Positions 25,649 to 32,119 of a DNA stretch of 32,119 bases are shown here, in pieces. Below the pieces are notes generated by a model that was not told the DNA's origin, did not search any database, and saw nothing but the letters and a program-made list of their open reading frames with translations. The stretch is from Pseudomonadota bacterium. Its GTDB lineage: Bacteria; Pseudomonadota; Alphaproteobacteria; Micropepsales; Micropepsaceae. The translations under genes and the position numbers were made by a program. Where the stretch lies: positions 78,110 to 110,228 of the forward strand of contig JAFECP010000020.1 in assembly GCA_018242105.1 (NCBI GenBank), read 5' to 3'. Position 1 is the stretch's first letter, and every line of letters begins with the position of its first letter.

Positions 25649-27781
25649 ATGGCACGCCGGATTGCAAGCGTACTTCTCGGGTCGATTTCGCTGATAGCGC
25701 TGACCGCGCCGGTATGGGCTGCGCCGGACTCTATCGAAGAGGTGGTTGTCACTGCGAGCAAACGCGCCGAAAAACTTCAGAACGTGCCGATGAGCGTCAG
25801 CGCGGTGTCCGGCGACGCGCTGCAGCATCTTCAGGCCACCAGCTTCGCCGATCTGGTATCGCTGATTCCGTCCATGGCTTCGTCGGCGTCCGATCCGGGC
25901 CACACGCGCCTGATCCTGCGCGGCATCAACACCAACGGCATCGGTGCCACGCTCGGCACCTATATCGATGAGACGCCATTTGGTTCCTCCAATGCGCTCG
26001 CCAACGGTGCGGTTACCACGCCGAATATCGACACGTTCGATATGGCGCGTGTCGAAGTGCTACGCGGGCCGCAGGGCACCCTATACGGCGCCACCACGCT
26101 GGGCGGTCTGTTGAAGTTCGTCACCAACGCGCCGGATCCCAGCGGGTTCGACGATCTCTTCCAGGTCGGCATCAACGATGTGGCCCATGGCGGTATCGGA
26201 TGGTCGGGCAAGGGCATGCTCAATATTCCGCTGGCCGACAATTTTGCCGTGCGTGGCGTACTCTATCACAACGACACATCCGGCTTCATTGACGACCCGG
26301 TCCGCGGCAAGAAAAACATCAACGGCACGAAGGATACCGGCGGCCGCTTGTCCGCGCTCTGGCAGGCGACCCCCGATCTGACGATCCGCGTCACCGGCCT
26401 TGCACAGAACCTCACGCTCGATGGCTCCAGCGCTGTCGATGTGACTTACGTTCCGTCAGCGACCTCGCCATCGGGATTGGCCTATGGGCTGACGCCGTTC
26501 TCCGGTCCCTATCAGCAATCGCGCACGGCGCCCGAACCTTCAACGGTCCGGTATCGTCTTTACAACACGACGATCGATTGGAATCTCGGATTCGGCACGC
26601 TGACTTCGGCGACCAGTTACGGCAAGTTCACGGATCACTCGTCGCAAGACGTGACGGCGCTTTACGGCACGCTGCTCTTCACCGACTTCCGCCAGAAGAA
26701 ATTCACGCAGGAACTGCGGCTGGCTTCCCCCGACAATCAAAAGCTCGAATGGCTTGCCGGTTTCTACTACACGCATGAAACCGAAGGGCAGTTACAGAAC
26801 ATCGCGCCCACGCGCCATGGCGTCGGCCTCGGCACGCTGACCTTCGATTCCGGTTATGCCGAAACGGCGGGGTTCCTCGACTTCACCTATCACTTCACCG
26901 ATGCCTTCGACATCGCGCTTGGCGGCCGCTACGCCGGCAACAGTCAGCATGCCAACGAGTTCGGGCTTGCCAGCGCCAGGGGCGATTCATCGGAAAACGT
27001 GTTCACCTGGTCGATCGCGCCCAGTTGGCACCTCAACGAAAATGCGATGGTCTATGCGCGGGTGGCCAAGGGTTATCAGCCTGGCGGGCCGAACGTGCTG
27101 CCGCCCGCGCCGCCCCCGGCCGTACCCAAGTCGTTCAACTCCGACACGCTGATAAACTACGAATTGGGCTTCAAGGACACGCTGGACGATGGCCGCCTCT
27201 CGCTGGATGTCGATGCGTTCTACATCAACTGGAACAGCATCCAGCTTCTAACCTACATCAATAGCTACAGCGTCAATGGCAATGGCGGAACGGCGACGAG
27301 CAAGGGCTTCGAATGGAATGCCGCTTGGACACCGGTGGATGGTCTCGATTTCCGCTTCGGTGGCGCCTATGTGGATGCCTACCTGACTGCCGACACCGAT
27401 CCGATCTTGATTGGCGCCAAGAACGGCGATCCGCTACCCTATGTTCCCAAGTGGAGCATGGCGCTTGATGGCGACTATCACTTTGCGCCGACCGGCGATT
27501 TTGCTCCCTTCGTCGGCACGAGCTGGCGCTATGTCGGCCAGCGCTTCACCAGCTTCGATGCCTCGTTCGGCCAGACGCGTTATCCTAGCTACAACGAGTT
27601 CGATCTGCGTGCAGGCGTGGATTACAAGGATTGGGCGGTTGAGTTCTACGCCAAGAACGTCACCGACAAGCGCGCATTCTCCCAGACCTTCCTGGGCGGC
27701 TCGGCCGCGAATGGCGGGGCGCCGGTGGTCTATATCGATCAGCCGCGCACCATCGGCGTAACGCTCACGGCCAAGCTTTGA
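25649..27781 (+). CDS. TonB-dependent outer-membrane receptor
   Basis: A 710-residue receptor. Signal peptide 1-24 (PVWA/A), TonB-box region SIEEVVVTASKR (28-39), plug domain (about 45-165, with VEVLRGPQGTLYGATTLGG), then a barrel with YARVAKGYQPGGPN, NYELGFKDTLDDG and AVEFYAKNVTDKR, ending in TLTAKL. Start chosen at ATG 25649, with GGGGGA just before it; an in-frame TTG four codons earlier is rejected because it sits inside the ribosome binding site. No signalling extension. Lacks siderophore-specific features I would recognise, and resembles the many sphingomonad receptors placed beside catabolic genes. Head-to-head with an XRE-cupin regulator and upstream of a periplasmic hydrolase, it probably imports a peptide or peptide-like compound; ligand not proven. 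Confidence 0.92.
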   Translation: MARRIASVLLGSISLIALTAPVWAAPDSIEEVVVTASKRAEKLQNVPMSVSAVSGDALQHLQATSFADLVSLIPSMASSASDPGHTRLILRGINTNGIGATLGTYIDETPFGSSNALANGAVTTPNIDTFDMARVEVLRGPQGTLYGATTLGGLLKFVTNAPDPSGFDDLFQVGINDVAHGGIGWSGKGMLNIPLADNFAVRGVLYHNDTSGFIDDPVRGKKNINGTKDTGGRLSALWQATPDLTIRVTGLAQNLTLDGSSAVDVTYVPSATSPSGLAYGLTPFSGPYQQSRTAPEPSTVRYRLYNTTIDWNLGFGTLTSATSYGKFTDHSSQDVTALYGTLLFTDFRQKKFTQELRLASPDNQKLEWLAGFYYTHETEGQLQNIAPTRHGVGLGTLTFDSGYAETAGFLDFTYHFTDAFDIALGGRYAGNSQHANEFGLASARGDSSENVFTWSIAPSWHLNENAMVYARVAKGYQPGGPNVLPPAPPPAVPKSFNSDTLINYELGFKDTLDDGRLSLDVDAFYINWNSIQLLTYINSYSVNGNGGTATSKGFEWNAAWTPVDGLDFRFGGAYVDAYLTADTDPILIGAKNGDPLPYVPKWSMALDGDYHFAPTGDFAPFVGTSWRYVGQRFTSFDASFGQTRYPSYNEFDLRAGVDYKDWAVEFYAKNVTDKRAFSQTFLGGSAANGGAPVVYIDQPRTIGVTLTAKL

Positions 27782-28005
27782 GGGACGTCATGCAACTCCG
27801 TTTTGTTGGTTCGGTGTTGCTTGGGAAAATCTAGCCGATTTCTTGAGTGGCACGATCTCGCCGATCTCGACGGGCCGGTCTTTCTGGCGAAAGATCGCGC
27901 CGGTTGCGATCCATCAAACCGGTACAGAGCCATATGGGCCCGCCGGTTGAGGCAATCCGGAACGGTCACGGCAAGCAGCCGGTTCGTAGTTTGGGAAGAA
28001 ACGCC

Positions 28006-30027
28006 ATGACAAAAATAAAGCTTGTTGTTGCTCTTGCGCTTGCCGCCACCCTGGCTGGCTCTGCTTACGCTGCTGTGACGCCGCCCACGACGGGCCCCGC
28101 TACCACGCCGCCCGCTGCGACACCGGCGCCGGCGCCGGTGAGCATCGCACCGCCTGCAGCGAAAGCCGTGGCGCATGCGCTGACCGCGGAAGACTTGCAC
28201 ACCTTCTTCGACGGCATGGTGCCCTATGCGCTGCACAATGGCGACATCGCGGGCGCGACTTTCGCCATCGTGAAGGATGGCCACATCATTTTTGCGCAAG
28301 GCTATGGCTATGCCGACCTCAAGTCGAAGAAGCCGGTCGTTGCGGACCAGACCTTGTTCCGCCCCGGCTCGATCTCCAAGCTTTTCACCTGGACGTCGGT
28401 GATGCAGCTCGTCGAGCAGCACAAGCTCGATCTCGACGCGGATGTGAACACCTACCTCGACTTCAAGATTCCGGAAGCTTTCGGCAAGCCGATCACGCTG
28501 CGCAACATCATGACCCACACGGCGGGTTTCGAGGAAAGCATCAGCGAGCTCTTCCTTCAGAAGCCGGAACAGCAATACCCGCTCGGCGAATATCTGCAGA
28601 AACACATGCCGGAACGCATCTTCCCGCCGGGAAAGGTGGTTGCCTATTCGAACTATGCCACGACGCTGGCGGGATACATTGTGCAGCGCGTATCCGGCGA
28701 GGATTTCAACGACTATGTGGCCAACCACATCTTCAAACCCCTCGGGATGAGCAACTCCACGTTCAAACAGCTTCCGCCTCCGGCGCTGATGAAGAGCATG
28801 GCCACCGGGTACAAGCAGGCCTCCAATCCTACGCCCGTACCGTTCGAAGTCGTCGAAGCTGCGCCCGCCGGTGCGCTGTCGTCCACCGCCACCGATATGG
28901 CGCGCTTCATGATGGCTCACCTGAACGGCGGCCAATATGACGGTGCGCGCATCCTCAAGCCCGAAACGGTGAAGGAGATGCAAACCCGTAACTACACGCT
29001 AGCGCCCGGCCTGAACGGATTCGATCTGGGATTTTACGAGGAGAGCCGCAACGGCCATCACATCATCGGCCATGCGGGCGATACCGAGGCGTTTCACAGC
29101 GATCTGCATCTGATCCTCGACGCCAATACCGGCTTTTTCATGTCGCTCAACAGCGCTGGCAAGGAAGGTGCGGCGGAAGCGGTGCGCGTGGCGATCTTCC
29201 GCGCGTTCCTCGATCGCTACTTCCCATACACGCCGCCGGCGGAAAAGACGGTCGCCGATCCGAGCAAGGATGATGCACGCGTCGTGGGCTATTATATCGC
29301 CAGCCGCCGCAAGGATTCGGCGCTCGCACTTTTGTTCCAACTCGGGCAGACGGCGGTCTCCGAGCAACCCGACAAGACGATCACCGTGGAGATGCTGAAG
29401 GATTTCAGCGGAGCGCCCAAGAGGTGGCGCAACGTCGGCCCGCTCACCTATCGCGAAGCCGGCGGTCAGGCGCATCTAAAATTCGTGACGGGCGATGACG
29501 GCAATATCGACTACTTCACATCGGACGATTTCATCCCCGTCGAGCTTCTGCAGAGGACGCACGGGCTCTACCAGTTGAACGATCTGAAGCGGTTCGGCCT
29601 GAGCACGATACTCGTCTGCGCGCTCACGGTCGCCATCTGGTTCGGCGGCTGGATCGCGCGCCGCCGCTTCGGCAGATCGCTGGAGATGACCGATCGCCAG
29701 CGCCGGCTGCGGCTGGGTTCACGGCTCGGCGCGATGCTTTATCTCGCGGTGGTGGCGGGTTGGGTCGCGCTTCTCACTGCCATCCAGGCCGATGAAACGC
29801 TGCTGCTGGGCGGCAGGCTCAGCCCATGGCTGGCTGCGCTCTATGTGCTGGGTGCGCTCGCCTTCCTTGGCGGGTTGGCGATGATCGCGAACGGGGTGCT
29901 GCGTGCACTGGGCGGTCCCGGCGGCTGGCTTGCGCGCGCCGGCGACGTCGTGCTCGCGCTTGCAGGGCTTTATGGTGTGTGGGCGATCTGGGCTTATGGC
30001 TTCGCCAACTTCCACTTCAATATCTGA
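28006..30027 (+). CDS. S12 (class C beta-lactamase fold) serine hydrolase with C-terminal membrane domain
   Basis: A 673-residue protein. Signal peptide 1-22 (GSAYA/A), a Pro/Ala/Thr-rich linker (24-54), then a penicillin-recognising serine hydrolase domain (about 60-405): SxxK as Ser122-Ile-Ser-Lys125, YxN as Tyr214-Ser-Asn216 and HxG as His356-Ala-Gly358, all intact. After about residue 425 comes a separate region with four hydrophobic segments near 532-550, 573-592, 608-632 and 646-668. The catalytic domain should be periplasmic and anchored to the inner membrane by this tail. Possible activities are D-aminopeptidase, esterase or beta-lactamase; MlrB of microcystin degraders is in the same broad family. 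Start ATG 28006 follows GGAAGA. It lies 224 bp after the receptor, probably the same direction of expression. The 224-bp spacer (27782-28005) holds no gene I can support. Confidence 0.88.
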   Translation: MTKIKLVVALALAATLAGSAYAAVTPPTTGPATTPPAATPAPAPVSIAPPAAKAVAHALTAEDLHTFFDGMVPYALHNGDIAGATFAIVKDGHIIFAQGYGYADLKSKKPVVADQTLFRPGSISKLFTWTSVMQLVEQHKLDLDADVNTYLDFKIPEAFGKPITLRNIMTHTAGFEESISELFLQKPEQQYPLGEYLQKHMPERIFPPGKVVAYSNYATTLAGYIVQRVSGEDFNDYVANHIFKPLGMSNSTFKQLPPPALMKSMATGYKQASNPTPVPFEVVEAAPAGALSSTATDMARFMMAHLNGGQYDGARILKPETVKEMQTRNYTLAPGLNGFDLGFYEESRNGHHIIGHAGDTEAFHSDLHLILDANTGFFMSLNSAGKEGAAEAVRVAIFRAFLDRYFPYTPPAEKTVADPSKDDARVVGYYIASRRKDSALALLFQLGQTAVSEQPDKTITVEMLKDFSGAPKRWRNVGPLTYREAGGQAHLKFVTGDDGNIDYFTSDDFIPVELLQRTHGLYQLNDLKRFGLSTILVCALTVAIWFGGWIARRRFGRSLEMTDRQRRLRLGSRLGAMLYLAVVAGWVALLTAIQADETLLLGGRLSPWLAALYVLGALAFLGGLAMIANGVLRALGGPGGWLARAGDVVLALAGLYGVWAIWAYGFANFHFNI

Positions 30028-30037
30028 GAGGAGCCCA

Positions 30038-30100
30038 ATGCGATCCCTGCTTACGGCGCGGCGGTTGCCGGATTTTTCGGCCCGTCCGGCACAGTTCTAA
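30038..30100 (+). CDS. Possible 20-residue small ORF
   Basis: A short frame, MRSLLTARRLPDFSARPAQF, starts ten bases after the serine hydrolase stop behind a good GAGAGG ribosome binding site. It resembles nothing I know. It may be a small translated ORF, the 5' stub of a lost gene, or chance. Weak support. Confidence 0.25.
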   Translation: MRSLLTARRLPDFSARPAQF

Positions 30101-30118
30101 GGGCTTCAGAATGCGGAG

Positions 30119-30136
30119 ACCCGTACCATTGCGGGT
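30119..30136. terminator. Weak hairpin between convergent genes
   Basis: ACCCGT and GCGGGT can pair (five bp plus one G-U) around a 6-base loop, followed on the + side by GTTTAC, in the short spacer between the hydrolase (+) and the symporter (-) genes. It is short and lacks a good T-tract, so it is only a candidate bidirectional terminator. Confidence 0.25.
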
Positions 30137-30138
30137 GT

Positions 30139-31359
30139 TTACAGGTCTGCCGCTTCCATGCTTGCGCTGCCTTCCCACGCGTTGACCACCACGCAAGCGA
30201 CGGCGTTGCCGACGATGTTCGTCGCGCTGCGGCCCATATCGAGGATGTGATCGACAGCGAGCACCAGCAGCAATCCGGATTCCGGCAAATGGAAATAGGG
30301 TAGCGCCGCCGCGATGACGACCAGCGAGGCGCGCGGCACACCGGCCATGCCTTTGCTTGTCACCATCAGCAGAAGCAGCATCATCACCTGTTGCCCCCAG
30401 GACAGATCGATCCCGTAGGCTTGCGCGATGAAGAGGATCGCAAAGGTGCAATACATCATCGAACCGTCGAGATTGAACGAATAGCCCAGCGGCAGCACGA
30501 AGCTTACGATCCGCCGCGGCAGGCCGATGCCTTCCAGCTTTTCGAGCAGTTGCGGATAGGCCGCCTCCGAACTTGCCGTGGAGAAAGCCAGCAGCACAGG
30601 GCTACGGATGGCGATGGACAACGCATTGTCGCGGCGCACGGCATAGCCGGCAGCCAGCATCAACAGCCACAGCAGGATCAAGGCGCCATAGAAGCCGAGC
30701 ACGAATTTCGCATAGACGCCCAAGATGCCCGCGCCCTGCGTCGCCACCGTCGAGGCAAGCGCCGCAAACACCGCGAATGGCGCCGTCATCATCACATAGC
30801 CGGTCACGCGCAGCATGATCGATGCGATCTGCTCGACCAGCGCCAGCACCGCGGTCGCGCGCTCCTTCGCAGCGGCGATCGCCGTGCCGACGAAGCAGGA
30901 GAACACGACGATCTGAAGAATCTCGTTATTCGCCATGGCCTCGATGGCGGAGCGGGGGACCAGATGGGTGACGAAATCCGATAGGGAGAAGGTCGCGGCG
31001 ATGTCGGTCTTGCCGGTCGTGGGCAGGGCCAATCCAACGCCCGGCTGCAACAGATGGACCATCGCAAGCCCGAGCGACAGCGACACCAGCGAGGCGAACA
31101 CGAACCACAGGATCGTCTTGCCGCCCACGCGCCCGATCGCGGCGGCGCCTTCCATATGGGCGATGCCCGCGACAAGGGTGGAAAACACCAGCGGAGCGAT
31201 AATCATCTTGATCAGACGCAGAAAAACATTAGTGACGATGCCGAGCCCGTCCGTCACGGATTGTATCTGCGGCGCGCTCAGCCATTCATGGCTTGCCAGC
31301 CCGAAGGCAATGCCGCCGATCATAGCGGCAACCAGCCAGAAGGCGAATTTGCGGTTCAT
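30139..31359 (-). CDS. DAACS-type acidic amino-acid:cation symporter
   Basis: A 406-residue inner-membrane symporter of the dicarboxylate/amino-acid:cation family. Landmarks: LRLIKMIIAPLVFSTLVAGI in helix 2, hairpin 1 AFSTASSEAAYP (258-269), helix 7 YSFNLDGSMMY (293-303), hairpin 2 SKGMAGVP (335-342) and helix 8 VDHILDMGRSATNIVG. Compared with the archaeal aspartate transporter GltPh, Asp370, Asp374, Arg377 and Asn381 match Asp390, Asp394, Arg397 and Asn401. Arg plus the second Asp indicate an acidic amino acid rather than a C4-dicarboxylate, since DctA-type carriers lack that Asp. Start chosen at ATG 31359, overlapping the racemase stop as ATGA; a longer reading lies inside the racemase gene and is rejected. 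Aspartate or glutamate, possibly the D-forms, is the likely substrate. Confidence 0.9.
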   Translation of the reverse strand: MNRKFAFWLVAAMIGGIAFGLASHEWLSAPQIQSVTDGLGIVTNVFLRLIKMIIAPLVFSTLVAGIAHMEGAAAIGRVGGKTILWFVFASLVSLSLGLAMVHLLQPGVGLALPTTGKTDIAATFSLSDFVTHLVPRSAIEAMANNEILQIVVFSCFVGTAIAAAKERATAVLALVEQIASIMLRVTGYVMMTAPFAVFAALASTVATQGAGILGVYAKFVLGFYGALILLWLLMLAAGYAVRRDNALSIAIRSPVLLAFSTASSEAAYPQLLEKLEGIGLPRRIVSFVLPLGYSFNLDGSMMYCTFAILFIAQAYGIDLSWGQQVMMLLLLMVTSKGMAGVPRASLVVIAAALPYFHLPESGLLLVLAVDHILDMGRSATNIVGNAVACVVVNAWEGSASMEAADL

Positions 31360-32066
31360 TGCGATGTGCCTTTGGCTTCTTCGACCGTCGCGCTGACGAG
31401 AGCATCGAGCGCATCCACGTTTGGCAGGCGCGAATTCGGCGGCCCAATCACCGAAAGCTCGGTGCACGCGATCAGGAACGCATCTGCGCCGGTGCGTTCA
31501 AGTGCTGCGGCGATGCCGTCGTAATCACGCCTGTGCTGATCTGTGAGGTTTCCGGCCTTTACGGCGCGAATAACGGCCAACATCCGCGCCTCATCCGCCG
31601 CGTTCGGAAAGAGCGCCGTGAACCCGGCTTCTTCCAACCGCGATTCATAAAGCCCGACCTTCTGCACGGCGGGCGAGGCGAGCATGCCGATCTTGCTGGG
31701 CCTGGGTGTTTGCGCCGCGAGCCGCGCGATGGACAGCGCCACCATATCGAGCACCGGTATCGAAACCGCTTTGGCGATGGCGGGCAGGTAATAATGCGCC
31801 GTGTTGCAGGGCATGGTGAGGAAGCTGGCGCCCTGTTTTTCCAGTCCGCGGGCCATCGCGATCAGCACCGGCAACGGGTCTTCGCCGCCGCCTTCGAGCA
31901 GAGCGGCAAGGCGCGAGGGAATTTTCGGATTGTTATCGACGAGAACGTGGATGTGATCGGCATCGTCGCGCGCCGGTGTAGCCGCGATGATGCGGCGCAG
32001 GAAGTCCGCCGTCGCTTCCGGCCCCATGCCGCCGATCACGCCGGCGATCTTTTCGCGCGGGTTCAC
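31356..32066 (-). CDS. Aspartate/glutamate racemase family protein
   Basis: A 236-residue cytoplasmic enzyme of the cofactor-independent Asp/Glu racemase superfamily. It has GVIGGMGPEAT (9-19), the first catalytic Cys87 in TMPCNTAHYY and the second Cys201 in IACTELSVIG. Both thiols and their motifs are intact, so two-base racemisation is expected, most likely of aspartate given the GGMGPEAT and PCNTAHYY signatures. Start is GTG 32066, which overlaps the stop of the preceding gene as GTGA; its own stop overlaps the symporter start as ATGA. The three genes are thus translationally chained. It probably interconverts L- and D-acidic amino acids brought in by the symporter. Confidence 0.9.
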   Translation of the reverse strand: MNPREKIAGVIGGMGPEATADFLRRIIAATPARDDADHIHVLVDNNPKIPSRLAALLEGGGEDPLPVLIAMARGLEKQGASFLTMPCNTAHYYLPAIAKAVSIPVLDMVALSIARLAAQTPRPSKIGMLASPAVQKVGLYESRLEEAGFTALFPNAADEARMLAVIRAVKAGNLTDQHRRDYDGIAAALERTGADAFLIACTELSVIGPPNSRLPNVDALDALVSATVEEAKGTSQ

Positions 32067-32119
32067 GAATAGGTCGGAAGATCGAACGCGTCGGGATAGG
32101 CGAACAGGCCCGCCGACCC
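32063..32119 (-). CDS. C-terminal end of an unidentified gene cut by the window edge
   Basis: On the - strand a frame enters at the right edge and reads GSAGLFAYPDAFDLPTYS before TGA at 32065-32063. The stop overlaps the racemase GTG start by the classic GTGA arrangement, which supports it being a real upstream gene in the same operon. Eighteen residues are too few to name a family. Confidence 0.55.
   Translation of the reverse strand, partial: GSAGLFAYPDAFDLPTYS

Noticed and set aside
27790-27834. 14-codon ORF just after the second TonB receptor
   Set aside because: Too short, no similarity, and the GAGGGA site upstream is poorly spaced; most likely chance.
27739-28983. 414-codon - strand frame opposite the S12 hydrolase
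   Set aside because: Arg/His-rich shadow of a well-supported + strand gene; no recognisable domain.
31359-32072. 237-codon + strand frame opposite the racemase
   Set aside because: Shadow of the racemase gene, which has both catalytic cysteine motifs and coupled overlaps at both ends.

Overview
The window reads as chromosomal DNA of a GC-rich Gram-negative bacterium, most likely an alphaproteobacterium of the sphingomonad, Caulobacter or Rhizomicrobium kind. That placement is an inference from gene content: two TonB-dependent receptors with the box region IEEVVVTA, a spinster-type MFS carrier, an M81 (MlrC-type) peptidase, a Tat-exported GH1 enzyme and a giant type V autotransporter. I see no rRNA, tRNA, CRISPR array, transposase or phage gene.

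Layout. (1) 3-8807: a giant autotransporter on the + strand, open at its 5' end, with about seventeen autotransporter-associated repeats, a Gly/Ser linker and a C-terminal beta-barrel. (2) 8808-9187: a decayed remnant of an OmpR-type response regulator. (3) 9188-10102 (-): a two-HTH regulator. (4) 10385-15684 (-): a tight operon, transcribed MFS carrier -> carboxylesterase -> SMP-30 lactonase -> Tat-exported GH1 glycosidase, divergent from (5) 15937-18312 (+): a TonB-dependent receptor, then a terminator, an acyl-CoA ligase (18385) and a TetR regulator (20014). The spacer 15685-15936 carries two matching 26-bp palindromes, each abutting an outward-facing TTGACG box. (6) 20727-23194 (-): a FAD-dependent D-amino-acid dehydrogenase coupled to a POT peptide transporter, divergent from an M81 peptidase (23367-24830, +). 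(7) 24827-25522 (-): an XRE-cupin regulator, divergent from a second TonB receptor (25649-27781, +), followed by a large S12 serine hydrolase with C-terminal membrane helices (28006-30027, +). (8) 30139-32119 (-): an acidic amino-acid symporter coupled to an Asp/Glu racemase, itself coupled to a gene that runs off the right edge.

How the genes may work together. Block 4-5 looks like an uptake and cleavage locus for an acylated or esterified glycoside: outer-membrane receptor, periplasmic esterase and glycosidase, inner-membrane carrier, lactonase and acyl-CoA ligase. Block 6-8 looks like a scavenging locus for peptides containing D-amino acids: receptor, periplasmic S12 hydrolase, POT importer, M81 peptidase, D-amino-acid dehydrogenase, Asp/Glu racemase and Asp/Glu symporter. 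Three of these families (S12 hydrolase, M81 peptidase, POT/PTR2 carrier) are those of MlrB, MlrC and MlrD of the microcystin-degradation cluster, but no MlrA-like protease is visible. Both pathway readings are inferences from families and gene order; substrates are unknown.
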